Origin: Seohaeicola_A nanhaiensis
GTDB lineage: Bacteria > Pseudomonadota > Alphaproteobacteria > Rhodobacterales > Rhodobacteraceae
DNA length: 64,000 nt
Direction: 5' to 3'
Assembly (NCBI RefSeq): GCF_042654245.1
Contig: NZ_JBHSGI010000005.1
Span: 186,001 to 250,000 of the forward strand
The translations under genes were made by a program, and so were the position numbers. This document shows, one piece after another, positions 43,438 to 51,803 of this stretch (within the stretch, counting starts at the first letter, position 1; the number at the start of each line of letters is the position of its first letter). The notes below the pieces were generated by a model that worked only from the letters and a program-made list of their open reading frames with translations, had not been told where the DNA came from and did no database searches.

Positions 43438-44343
43438 TCAGGCGGGATCGAGCGAGGATTTCACCTCGTCCAGCAGGCGTTTCGCCTCGGACCCCTGCAG
43501 CTTCTGGATGTCGTCCTGATACTTCAGGATCGCGCCCAGCGTATCGGCGATCACCTCGGGGGAGAGCGCGATGACATCGAGCGCCAGCAGGCATTTCGCC
43601 CAGTCGATGGTCTCGGCCACGCCCGGTTTCTTGAACAGATCCTCGGTGCGCAGCTTCTGCACGAAGGCCACCACCTCGCGGCTCAGGCGCTCCGCCGCCT
43701 CGGGGGCGCGGGCGCGCAGGATCTCCATCTCGCGCGCGAAATCCGGGTAGTCGACCCAGTGATACAGGCAGCGCCGCTTCAGCGCGTCATGCACCTCGCG
43801 CGTGCGATTAGACGTGAGTATCACGATGGGCGGTTCGGGCGCCTTGATCGTGCCCAGCTCGGGAATCGTCACCTGGAAATCGCTCAGCGCCTCCAGCAGG
43901 AAGGCCTCGAAGGGTTCGTCCGTGCGGTCGAGTTCATCGATCAGCAGTACCGGCGCGCCATGCTCGTCCGGGCGCATCGCCTGCAACAGGGGACGCTCGA
44001 TCAGATAATCCGGCCCGAACAGCTCGCGGTTCAGCACCTCGCGGTCGGCGCCGCCGCCCGCCTCGGCGGTGCGGATCGCCACCATCTGCGCCGGAAAGTT
44101 CCACTCGTAGACCGCGCTCGAGGCATCCAGCCCCTCGTAGCACTGCAGCCGGATCAGCCGTCGCCCCAGCGCCGCCGCCAGCGCCTTGGCGATCTCGGTC
44201 TTGCCAACGCCCGCCTCGCCCTCCAGGAACAGCGGCCGCCCGAGGCGCAGCGCCAGGAACACCACCGTCGCCAGCGGCCGGCCGCAGACATAGCCCTGCG
44301 CCCCCAGCATCGCCTGCACGGCGTCGATCGACTTTACCTGCAT
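43438..44343 (-). CDS. coxD: MoxR-type AAA+ ATPase (CoxD-like)
   Basis: 301 residues. Walker A GEAGVGKTEIAKALA, Walker B VLLIDELDRTDEPFEAFLLE, sensor TSNRTREVHDALKRRC and arginine finger nearby. MoxR ATPases act as chaperones with a VWA partner; CoxD is the CO dehydrogenase-type one. ATG at 44343 (MQVKSIDAVQAMLG) preferred. It forms an operon with the VWA gene 58 bases downstream, with a CCAAATA element between them. Confidence 0.87.
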   Translation of the reverse strand: MQVKSIDAVQAMLGAQGYVCGRPLATVVFLALRLGRPLFLEGEAGVGKTEIAKALAAALGRRLIRLQCYEGLDASSAVYEWNFPAQMVAIRTAEAGGGADREVLNRELFGPDYLIERPLLQAMRPDEHGAPVLLIDELDRTDEPFEAFLLEALSDFQVTIPELGTIKAPEPPIVILTSNRTREVHDALKRRCLYHWVDYPDFAREMEILRARAPEAAERLSREVVAFVQKLRTEDLFKKPGVAETIDWAKCLLALDVIALSPEVIADTLGAILKYQDDIQKLQGSEAKRLLDEVKSSLDPA

Positions 44344-44522
44344 CCTGTCCCCTCCCGCGTCTTCCACCCACAGGACACCGAACCGCAGGGGCCGTCAACC
44401 GTGCCCATGGGGCCACGCCGCGCCCGGCCTCGGTTGACGGATTCGGGGGGAAATGCCATGAATCGTTCAACATGACAGCGCCAACCCCCTCGGGGTGCAG
44501 GCGCGGCGGGCGGGCGACAACG

Positions 44523-45566
44523 ATGAAGCAGGAGCGTGACGGGTTACGGATCACCGCCGTGACCTGCGTCAAGAACGAAGGCCCCTTCCTGCTGGAATGG
44601 ATCGCCTTCCATCGCCTGATCGGCGTGACCGACTTCCTGTTCTACTCCAACGACTGCACCGATGGCACCGACGCCCTGCTCGACGCGCTGGCCGCGCGCG
44701 GCGGCCTCGTCCATCTGCCGAACCCCGCACAGGGGCGCAACTACCAGATGGAGGCGCTGAAGGACGCGCGCCGGCAGACCGTCGTGACGCAGGCCGACTG
44801 GGTCTGGATTGCAGATGTCGACGAATTCCTGAACATCCACGCGGGCGATCACAGCCTGCCCGCGCTGATCGCCGCCTGCGGCGATCCGCAGGCGATCTCG
44901 ATCCCCTTCCAGTTCTTCGCCAACGACGGGGTCGAGACCTTCGAAGACCGCCCGGTCATCGCCCAGTTTGCCCGCAGCCACAACCCCGACATCTGGTGCG
45001 GCGAGCTCGCCATCGAGGTCAAGTCGCTGGTCCGGCGCGACTTTCCCCTGCAATATTACGGCGCGCACCGCCCCTTCGTGAAATCCGGCCAGCCCTCGCC
45101 GGCATGGACCGATGCCTCGGGCCGCCCGGTGCCCGAAAGCTTTGTCAGCGCCGCCAACCCGCGCCGCCTGCGCCGCTTCCCCGCCCGGGGCGCGCGCGCC
45201 TTCGCCACGCTGAACCACTACGCGCTGCGCAGTCTGGACAGCTATCTGGTCAAGACCGACCGGGGCGACGTCAACCGCGAGCACCGCGCCTTCGACGACA
45301 CCTACTGGCGCGAACGCAACGATGCGGCGCATGTAGACACCAGCATCCGCCGCCACCTCCCCGCTCTCGAAGCGGCCCTCGCCGCGCTGAAGGCCGACCC
45401 CGAGGTCGCCGCCCTGCACGCCGCCTGCGTCGCCGCCCACATCGCCCGCCGCGACGCCCTGCTGGCGCGCGACGACATGCGCGCCCTTCAGGCCCGGCTG
45501 CGCAACGCCCCCCGCCTGCCGCCGCAGGAGGCCGCCCTGCTGGCCGAGCTGGGCCTCGCCCCATGA
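44523..45566 (+). CDS. Glycosyltransferase family 2 (Glyco_tranf_2_4 type)
   Basis: 347 residues. ITAVTCVKNEGPFLLEWIAF starts the GT-A fold; the nucleotide-sugar/metal motif is DWVWIADVDEFLNIH (a DxDEF variant of DXD). LNHYALRSLDSYLVKTDRGD is a conserved C-terminal motif shared with the two related genes downstream. No membrane helix. It would add a sugar to a glycan or protein. ATG at 44523 preferred; ATG at 44472 is possible, neither with a strong ribosome-binding site. First gene of a three- to five-gene cluster, overlapping the next by ATGA. Confidence 0.85.
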   Translation: MKQERDGLRITAVTCVKNEGPFLLEWIAFHRLIGVTDFLFYSNDCTDGTDALLDALAARGGLVHLPNPAQGRNYQMEALKDARRQTVVTQADWVWIADVDEFLNIHAGDHSLPALIAACGDPQAISIPFQFFANDGVETFEDRPVIAQFARSHNPDIWCGELAIEVKSLVRRDFPLQYYGAHRPFVKSGQPSPAWTDASGRPVPESFVSAANPRRLRRFPARGARAFATLNHYALRSLDSYLVKTDRGDVNREHRAFDDTYWRERNDAAHVDTSIRRHLPALEAALAALKADPEVAALHAACVAAHIARRDALLARDDMRALQARLRNAPRLPPQEAALLAELGLAP

Positions 45567-46192
45567 CGCTGGTGGCGGTCAACCTGGGCCTCCCGAAATC
45601 GGGCACCACAACGCTCGCCAAGGCGCTGCGCCTCTCGGGGCTGACCGTCGCCGACCACCGCCTGCGCAAGCGCAACGCCGGCGACCCCGCCCGCGTCGGC
45701 GCCTATGTCGCCGAACTGCTCTATCAGGGCTTTTTCGAAACCGGCGACCCGCTGGCGCTGATCCCGCATGTCGAGGCGATCTCGGAGATGAGCATGCTGC
45801 ACGGCACCCGCTCGATCTGGCCGCAGACCGACCTCGCCCTGATCCGCGCGCTCCGCAGCCACCATCCCGGCGTCCGTTTTCTCGCCACCCGGCGCGACAG
45901 CTTCGCCATGTCACAGTCCATGCTCGCCTGGTCCAACCTCGGCACCGACCGCCTGCCCGGCAGCGGCGTGCCCGGCCTGCCGGTCGGCTTCGGCGTAACC
46001 ACCAAGCAGCGCGAACAGTGGATCGCCGGCCATTACGCGACGCTGGCCGAGGCCTTCGCCGGGCGCGACGACTATCTCGAAGTCGACATCGCCGACCCCG
46101 CCGCGCCTCGCCGCATCGCCGCCTTCCTCGGGCGCGACCTGCCCTGGTGGGGCCGGCTCAACGCCAACCCGCTGCAGGCGGACAGCGCATGA
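45563..46192 (+). CDS. Sulfotransferase-family protein
   Basis: 209 residues. PAPS-binding P-loop LGLPKSGTTTLAKALRLSGL at the start and 3'-phosphate region RFLATRRDSFAMSQSMLAWS in the middle, both typical of carbohydrate or lipid sulfotransferases. It would move sulfate from PAPS to a glycan. The sulfate-activation genes are not in this window, but APS/PAPS reductase is. Starts inside the preceding gene (ATGA) and ends inside the following one (ATGA). Confidence 0.85.
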   Translation: MTLVAVNLGLPKSGTTTLAKALRLSGLTVADHRLRKRNAGDPARVGAYVAELLYQGFFETGDPLALIPHVEAISEMSMLHGTRSIWPQTDLALIRALRSHHPGVRFLATRRDSFAMSQSMLAWSNLGTDRLPGSGVPGLPVGFGVTTKQREQWIAGHYATLAEAFAGRDDYLEVDIADPAAPRRIAAFLGRDLPWWGRLNANPLQADSA

Positions 46193-48396
46193 GGATCTGG
46201 CTGCACATCGGCCCCGAACCGGCCGCCGCCGCGCGGCTCCAGCAGGTGCTGGACGACAAGCGCGCCAACCTTCTGGCAAAGGGCATCCTCTTCCCCCGCA
46301 GCGCCGGGGCGCGCAACGACACCCGGCTGTTCATGGCGGTGACCGATCCCGCCCATGTCGACCCGTTGCGCCACGCGCGTGGGCTGGCCGACCCCGACCG
46401 TCAGACCGACCTGCGCGCGCGTCTCGCCGCCGACCTCGCCGCCGAGATCGCGCAGCACCAGCCGCATACGCTGATCCTCTCCGCCGCGCAGCTCGGCAGC
46501 TCGCTGCACCGCGCCTCCGAGCTCGACCGCCTGCACGCCCTGCTCGCCCCGCTGTCCGAGGATATCCGCATCCTCGCCCATGTGGACAACCCCGCCCGAG
46601 CGCTCGCCCGCCACTACGCCGCGCAGATTTTCGAGGGGCGAGCGGCCCCGCTCGACCGCGACCTCGCGCTGGCCAGTGCGCCCGACTGGTGGCAGGCCTG
46701 CCTCGCCACGATGCCCGCAATCGCCCCCGACCTTGGCCAGTTCGAGGAAACCCAGGGCGCGCCCTTCTGGCTCGACCACGCCGCGCTGACCGCCTTCTGG
46801 GAAGGCCGCTTTGGCACGGGCAACGTCACCCTGCGCCCCTACGACCCGGCGCTTTTCGCCTCAGACACCGTTACCAAGGAACTGCGCGCCGCCTTCGAGA
46901 TCGCCCCCAGCATCGGCAAGGCCAAGCCCGCCGCTCTGCCCGAGCAACCCTCCGCCGCCTGGGTCGCCCGCGCCCGCCAGCTCAATCTCCTGCTGCTGCG
47001 CCTGCTGGAACAGGGCCGGCACATCCCGCGCGCGCTCTGGCGCAGCCTGCTGGCCGAGCTCGCCGTGCCCGGTCCCCCGATCGACCCGGCCACGCTGGAC
47101 CTCAGCGCGCCGACCTGGGCCGAGGCCGATCCCCTCAACGGCTACCGCGCCTCGCAATACCTGCTCGCCTTCCTCCACCGGATCGACCGCGCGACGAAAG
47201 AGGCTACGCGCACCCCCGCGCCCGAAAACCCCGCGCTCCCGCCCCAGGCCGCGCGCCAGCTCGCCGCCCTGCGCCGCTCGCCCTACGCCCCGCACAACCG
47301 CCTCGGCACGCTGACCGAGGACACCCCCGCCGCCCCCTATACCCCCGCGCCCCCGCGCGACCTGCCCCAAGGCTCCAGCGGCCGCGTCATCGTCGGCTGC
47401 ATGAAGAACGAGGCCCCCTACATCCTCGAATGGATCGCCTACCACCGCGCCATCGGCTTTGACGATTTCCTGATCTACAGCAACGGCTGCGAGGACGGCA
47501 CGTCGGAAATTCTCGACCGCCTGCAACAACTTGGCCTCCTCCAGCACCGCAACAACGACAGCTGGAAGGGCAAATCCCCCCAGCAGCACGCGCTGAACAA
47601 GGCGCTGAAGGAACCGGTCGTCCGCAACGCCGAATGGATCGCCCATATCGACGTTGACGAATTCATCAACGTCCGCTGCGGCAACGGCACGCTCGACGAT
47701 TTCTTCGCCCGCGTCCCCGAGGCCACCAACGTCGCCATGACGTGGCGTCTCTTCGGCCACAACGGCGTGCGCGGCCTCGCCGACGCCTTCGTCATCGACC
47801 AGTTCGACACCTGCGCCCCGCGCTACTGCCCCAAGCCGCACACCGTCTGGGGCTTCAAGACCCTGTTCCGCAACATCGGCGCCTATTCGAAACTCAGCTG
47901 CCACCGCCCCAACAAGCTGGCCAAGGACCAGCGCGATCGCGTGCGCTGGGTCAACGGTTCGGGCCAGGACATCACCGCCGAGACCGCCGAGCGCGGCTGG
48001 CGCAGCTCGACCAAATCCATCGGCTACGACCTGCTGCAACTCAACCACTACGCCGTCCGCAGCGCCGACAGCTTCCTGATCAAGCGCCAGCGCGGCCGCG
48101 CCCTGCACGTCGACCGTGCCGTCGGCCTCAACTACTGGATCCGGATGGACTGGTCGGGCGTCCGCGACCTGACGATCAAGCGCAACCTTCCCCGCCTGCG
48201 CGCCGAATACGACCGCCTGCTGGCCGACGCCCCCCTGCGCGCGCTCCACGAACAGGGCCTCGCCTGGCACCGCGCCCGCGCCCGCGACCTGCACCAGACC
48301 CCCGAATTCCGCGCGCTCTACGACCAGGCCCTGCGGATCACCCTCACCGAAACAGAGCGGGTCGCCTATGCGCTCGCCTTGGACATGGAAAGCTGA
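46189..48396 (+). CDS. Sulfotransferase-like/glycosyltransferase fusion
   Basis: 735 residues. About 1-260 resemble a sulfotransferase but with a degenerate P-loop (WLHIGPEPAAAARLQQ where HIGxxKTGTxxLQ is usual), so sulfate transfer may be lost. About 260-395 form a linker rich in Ala and Pro. About 395-700 are a GT-A glycosyltransferase of the Glyco_tranf_2_4 type (VIVGCMKNEAPYILEWIAYH, WIAHIDVDEFINVRCG, LNHYAVRSADSFLIKRQRG). A two-domain sulfation/glycosylation enzyme, or a scaffold with one active half, is likely. Overlaps its upstream neighbour by ATGA. Confidence 0.82.
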   Translation: MRIWLHIGPEPAAAARLQQVLDDKRANLLAKGILFPRSAGARNDTRLFMAVTDPAHVDPLRHARGLADPDRQTDLRARLAADLAAEIAQHQPHTLILSAAQLGSSLHRASELDRLHALLAPLSEDIRILAHVDNPARALARHYAAQIFEGRAAPLDRDLALASAPDWWQACLATMPAIAPDLGQFEETQGAPFWLDHAALTAFWEGRFGTGNVTLRPYDPALFASDTVTKELRAAFEIAPSIGKAKPAALPEQPSAAWVARARQLNLLLLRLLEQGRHIPRALWRSLLAELAVPGPPIDPATLDLSAPTWAEADPLNGYRASQYLLAFLHRIDRATKEATRTPAPENPALPPQAARQLAALRRSPYAPHNRLGTLTEDTPAAPYTPAPPRDLPQGSSGRVIVGCMKNEAPYILEWIAYHRAIGFDDFLIYSNGCEDGTSEILDRLQQLGLLQHRNNDSWKGKSPQQHALNKALKEPVVRNAEWIAHIDVDEFINVRCGNGTLDDFFARVPEATNVAMTWRLFGHNGVRGLADAFVIDQFDTCAPRYCPKPHTVWGFKTLFRNIGAYSKLSCHRPNKLAKDQRDRVRWVNGSGQDITAETAERGWRSSTKSIGYDLLQLNHYAVRSADSFLIKRQRGRALHVDRAVGLNYWIRMDWSGVRDLTIKRNLPRLRAEYDRLLADAPLRALHEQGLAWHRARARDLHQTPEFRALYDQALRITLTETERVAYALALDMES

Positions 48397-48423
48397 AATG
48401 CCCAGGCTTCTCCCCGTAACGCC

Positions 48424-49485
48424 TTGAAGATCGTCGCCGTTCTCACCGTCAGGAACGAGGCCGCCTTCCTGCTGGAATGGCTCGCCCATCACCTCGCCGC
48501 CGGCATCGGGCACTTCGTCGTGCTCTCCAACGACTGCGAGGATGGCACCGACGCCATGCTCGACCGCCTCACCGGCACCGGCTGGCTGACCCACATCCGC
48601 AACGACGGCCCCTATGCCAAATCCGGCATCCAGTTCACCGGCCTGCGCCTCGCCGACGACTGCGAAGCAGTGCAGACCGCCGACTGGCTGATCGCCCTCG
48701 ACATCGACGAATTCGTCAACGTCCACGTCGGCGACCATACGCTTCAGGCGCTGATCCAGACGATCCCCGAAGCCACCGCCATCGCCCTCACCTGGCGCCT
48801 CTTCGGCAATGCCGACCGCATCCGCTATGAGGACCGCCCCGTCACCGAAACCTTCACCCACGCCGCCCCGGAAATCCTGGCCTGGCCCTGGCGCGCGGCG
48901 ATGTTCAAGACGCTCTACCGCAACGACGGCACCTACCGTCAGCTTGGCGTCCACCGCCCGCGCGGGCCCCGCAAGGCCCGCCTGGCCGAATCGCGCTGGT
49001 TCGACTGCCTCGGCAACGAACTCGACGAAGGCTTCAAGACCCGGCGCATCTTCTCGAACTACGGCCGCCCGCTCTATCGCTTCGCCCAGATCAACCACTA
49101 CGCCCTCGGCGCGATGGAAAGCTTCATCCTCAAATCTGACCGCGGCCGCGCGGTGCACGCGGACCAGCCCCTTGGCGTCGATTACTGGGTCGAACGCAAC
49201 TTCAACACCCAGATCGACACCACCATAGCCGCCCTCGCCCCCACCTCCGCCAAGCTGCGCGCCCAGCTGCACGCCGACCCGGTGCTGGGCGAACTCCACA
49301 AACAGGCCGTCGCCTGGCGCAAGGAGCGATTCGACCAGCTCATGCTGCGCGAACCGATGCGCGCGCTCTTCGGCCGCCTGCTGATGACCCCGCCCGCCCG
49401 CCTGCTTCCGGCCCGTTCCGCAAAGATGCTGATCGACTACGCCAACAGGGCGCGCGAGGAAAATCGGCAAGAAGAGGAACAATGA
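48424..49485 (+). CDS. Glycosyltransferase family 2 (Glyco_tranf_2_4 type)
   Basis: 353 residues. KIVAVLTVRNEAAFLLEWLA opens the GT-A fold; DWLIALDIDEFVNVHVGDHT is the DxDEF metal motif; INHYALGAMESFILKSDRGR is the shared C-terminal motif. Very similar in design to the domain in the preceding fusion and to the gene at 44.5 kb, so the three look like paralogues. TTG at 48424 is used, since no ATG is in frame. About 27 bases after the fusion gene. Confidence 0.85.
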   Translation: MKIVAVLTVRNEAAFLLEWLAHHLAAGIGHFVVLSNDCEDGTDAMLDRLTGTGWLTHIRNDGPYAKSGIQFTGLRLADDCEAVQTADWLIALDIDEFVNVHVGDHTLQALIQTIPEATAIALTWRLFGNADRIRYEDRPVTETFTHAAPEILAWPWRAAMFKTLYRNDGTYRQLGVHRPRGPRKARLAESRWFDCLGNELDEGFKTRRIFSNYGRPLYRFAQINHYALGAMESFILKSDRGRAVHADQPLGVDYWVERNFNTQIDTTIAALAPTSAKLRAQLHADPVLGELHKQAVAWRKERFDQLMLREPMRALFGRLLMTPPARLLPARSAKMLIDYANRAREENRQEEEQ

Positions 49486-49589
49486 TTGCAATTACATTTG
49501 TTTGTGCATGCTTTAGCCACAAAATCGACGATTAATTGGATTTCGCAATAACCCGTGGTTAACTGGCCTCGTTGTGTGGGGCAGTGTTC
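49486..49589 (+). promoter_or_regulatory. AT-rich promoter region
   Basis: About 100 bases much richer in A and T than the surroundings, between the glycosyltransferase and the next gene. TTGGAT at 49536-49541 and TTAACT at 49559-49564 (17 bases apart) are a plausible promoter for the gene at 49590. I find no other element here. Confidence 0.4.
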
Positions 49590-50549
49590 ATGACCGATGT
49601 ACTGAATGAGATCGACCGCTCTCTGGCGCGTCTCGACGTGGCCGAATGGAAGCGGCGACTCATTGAAATCGGCCGCTCCAGCGGCGGCTACCGCGACCTC
49701 GGCCTGCGCCATTTCGCGGTGCTGATCGACCGTGGCCCGACGCTGATCGTCACCTTCGAAACCGTGCAGGGCATCCGCTCGCTCACCGAACCCGCCACGC
49801 CGCTCGGCTTCGACCTTGTGAAACGCCACGGCTGGTCGCACCTATGTTTCGTCTCCGATGGCGACACATGGTTCCGCGATCAGGCGATTCACCAGTATTT
49901 CGACCGCCTCGCCGATCACGGCTTCTTCGACGAATACGACTCCGTCCTCTTCTACGGCGCCGGGCCCTGCGGCTATGCCGCCGCCGCCTATTCCGTCGCC
50001 GCCCCCGGCGCCACCGTCGTCGCGATCCAGCCCCAGGCCACGCTCGACCCGCGCATGGCCGAATGGGATCCGCGCTTTGTCGAGATGCGCCGCATCTCCT
50101 TCACCGACCGCTACGGCTATGCGCCCGACATGCTCGACGCTGCCGAACAGGCCTTCGTGCTCTACGACCCGCGCCAGGAATACGACGCCATGCACGCCGC
50201 GCTCTTCCAGCGGCCCAACGTCACCCGGCTGCGCCTGCCCTTCCTCGGCGCGGCGCTACAGACCCAGCTGATGGAGATGGGCATCCTCTCCACCCTGCTG
50301 CAACAGGCCGGCGACGGCTATCTGACCCCGCAAAGCTTCTACCGCCTCTACCGCGCCCGCCGCGACAACGCCTCCTACCTGCGCGCCCTGATGGGCAAGC
50401 TCGACGCCGACGACCGGCCCTATCTCAACACCCTGCTCTGCCGCAACGTGATCCAGCGGATGCACGCGCCCCGTTTCCGCCGCCGCCTCGACATGCTCGA
50501 ACAGCAGGCCGAGGCTGGCGATTTCGTTCTGCCCTCGACCGCCGCCTGA
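49590..50549 (+). CDS. Alpha/beta-fold protein of the glycan cluster, unknown
   Basis: 319 residues beginning MTDVLNEIDRSLARLDVAEW. A central strand-turn-helix, FYGAGPCGYAAAAYSVAAPG, resembles the nucleophile elbow of alpha/beta hydrolases but lacks the normal GxSxG serine (Cys instead at GPCG). ATVVAIQPQATLDPRMAEWD follows. I recall relatives mislabelled as phosphoadenosine phosphosulfate reductase, but no such motif is visible. It follows the glycosyltransferase/sulfotransferase genes and may modify the same product. ATG at 49590 chosen; 49572 is possible. Confidence 0.65.
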   Translation: MTDVLNEIDRSLARLDVAEWKRRLIEIGRSSGGYRDLGLRHFAVLIDRGPTLIVTFETVQGIRSLTEPATPLGFDLVKRHGWSHLCFVSDGDTWFRDQAIHQYFDRLADHGFFDEYDSVLFYGAGPCGYAAAAYSVAAPGATVVAIQPQATLDPRMAEWDPRFVEMRRISFTDRYGYAPDMLDAAEQAFVLYDPRQEYDAMHAALFQRPNVTRLRLPFLGAALQTQLMEMGILSTLLQQAGDGYLTPQSFYRLYRARRDNASYLRALMGKLDADDRPYLNTLLCRNVIQRMHAPRFRRRLDMLEQQAEAGDFVLPSTAA

Positions 50550-50589
50550 CCTCTTCCGACGGCGCCCCGCCTGTGCTAGCAGCGCGGGC

Positions 50590-51630
50590 ATGAGCGACAC
50601 CCTCACCATCACCCGCCCCGACGACTGGCACCTGCACCTTCGCGACGGCGCCATGCTGAAGGCCGTCCTGCCCGAGACCGCGCGCCACTTCGCCCGCGCC
50701 ATCGTGATGCCGAACCTGGTGCCGCCCGTCGTCACCGCCGCCCAGGCCGCCGCCTACCGCGACCGCATCCGCGCCGCCCTGCCCGACGGCGCGGTGTTCG
50801 AGCCGCTGATGACGCTCTACCTGACCGAAACCACCGATCCCGCCGATGTCGCCGCCGCCCATGCCTCGGGCCTCGTCAAGGCGGTCAAGCTCTACCCGGC
50901 CGGGGCCACCACCAACTCCGCCAGCGGCGTCAAGGACTTCGACAAGGTGCGCGGCGTGCTGGAAAAGATGGCCGAGATCGGCCTCCCCCTCTGCACCCAT
51001 GGCGAGGTCGTCGATTCCGCCGTCGACATCTTCGACCGCGAGGCAGTCTTCATCGACCGCGTGCTCGAACCGCTGCGCCGCGCCACCCCCGGCCTGCGCG
51101 TGGTGATGGAGCATATCACCACCGCCAACGCCGTCGACTATGCCCGCGCGCAGGGGTCGGACCTCGGCGCGACGATCACCACCCACCACCTGATCATCAA
51201 CCGCAACCACATCCTGGCCGGCGGCATCCGTCCGCATTACTACTGCCTGCCTGTCGCAAAGCGCGAGGAACACCGCCTCGCCCTGCGCGCCGCCGCCACC
51301 TCGGGCGACCCGCGCTTCTTCCTCGGCACCGATTCCGCGCCCCACACCGACGCCAACAAGCTCCTGCCCTGCGGCTGCGCCGGCTGTTTCACCGCGACCA
51401 ACACCATGGCGATCCTCGCCCATGTCTTCGAGGAAGAGGGGGCGCTCGACCGGCTGGAGTCCTTCGCCTCGCGCAATGGCCCGACCTTCTACGGCCTGCC
51501 GGTCAACGCCGGCACCCTGACGCTCCGCAAGGGCGCGCCCTACGCCGCCCCGGCGCATATCGAGAGCGGCGACGGCCCCGTGACCGTCTTCGACCCCGGA
51601 TTCGCCCTCACCTGGCAGGTCGACGACTAA
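50590..51630 (+). CDS. pyrC: Dihydroorotase, class II
   Basis: 346 residues. Third step of pyrimidine synthesis: cyclises carbamoyl-aspartate. The first zinc His pair is in DDWHLHLRDG, the carboxylated Lys in VKLYPAGATTNS, and further His in ICTHGE-like PLCTHGEV and TTHHLIINRN; catalytic Asp in FLGTDSAPH. Length is that of class II (E. coli type) enzymes. ATG at 50590. Followed by an unrelated RTX gene and then pyrE. Confidence 0.95.
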   Translation: MSDTLTITRPDDWHLHLRDGAMLKAVLPETARHFARAIVMPNLVPPVVTAAQAAAYRDRIRAALPDGAVFEPLMTLYLTETTDPADVAAAHASGLVKAVKLYPAGATTNSASGVKDFDKVRGVLEKMAEIGLPLCTHGEVVDSAVDIFDREAVFIDRVLEPLRRATPGLRVVMEHITTANAVDYARAQGSDLGATITTHHLIINRNHILAGGIRPHYYCLPVAKREEHRLALRAAATSGDPRFFLGTDSAPHTDANKLLPCGCAGCFTATNTMAILAHVFEEEGALDRLESFASRNGPTFYGLPVNAGTLTLRKGAPYAAPAHIESGDGPVTVFDPGFALTWQVDD

Positions 51631-51803
51631 GCCAGATTCACCGGATTGTTTCCGCGGCGTCACGAATCTGAGTCGTGATCGCCGCAGAACGTCATGGAAT
51701 GCCGCAATCGGCGACTTTCCGCTTGCCTCATGGCGGATCGGCCTGCACCCTCCCTGGACTTTTCACACCGATTTCTACCGACCTCAGCAAGGCAGCCCAG
51801 ACC

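Noticed and set aside
46861..49491. Long open frame of about 870 codons on the minus strand opposite the glycosyltransferase genes
   Set aside because: Gly/Ala/Asp/Glu-rich repeats without any domain; a product of the high-GC codon bias of the real genes on the plus strand, all of which have recognisable motifs.
49590..50549. Phosphoadenosine phosphosulfate reductase label for the gene after the glycosyltransferases
   Set aside because: None of the CysH motifs (P-loop SSFGA, ECGIH, Fe-S cysteines) are present; the true cysH is at 28514-29278.
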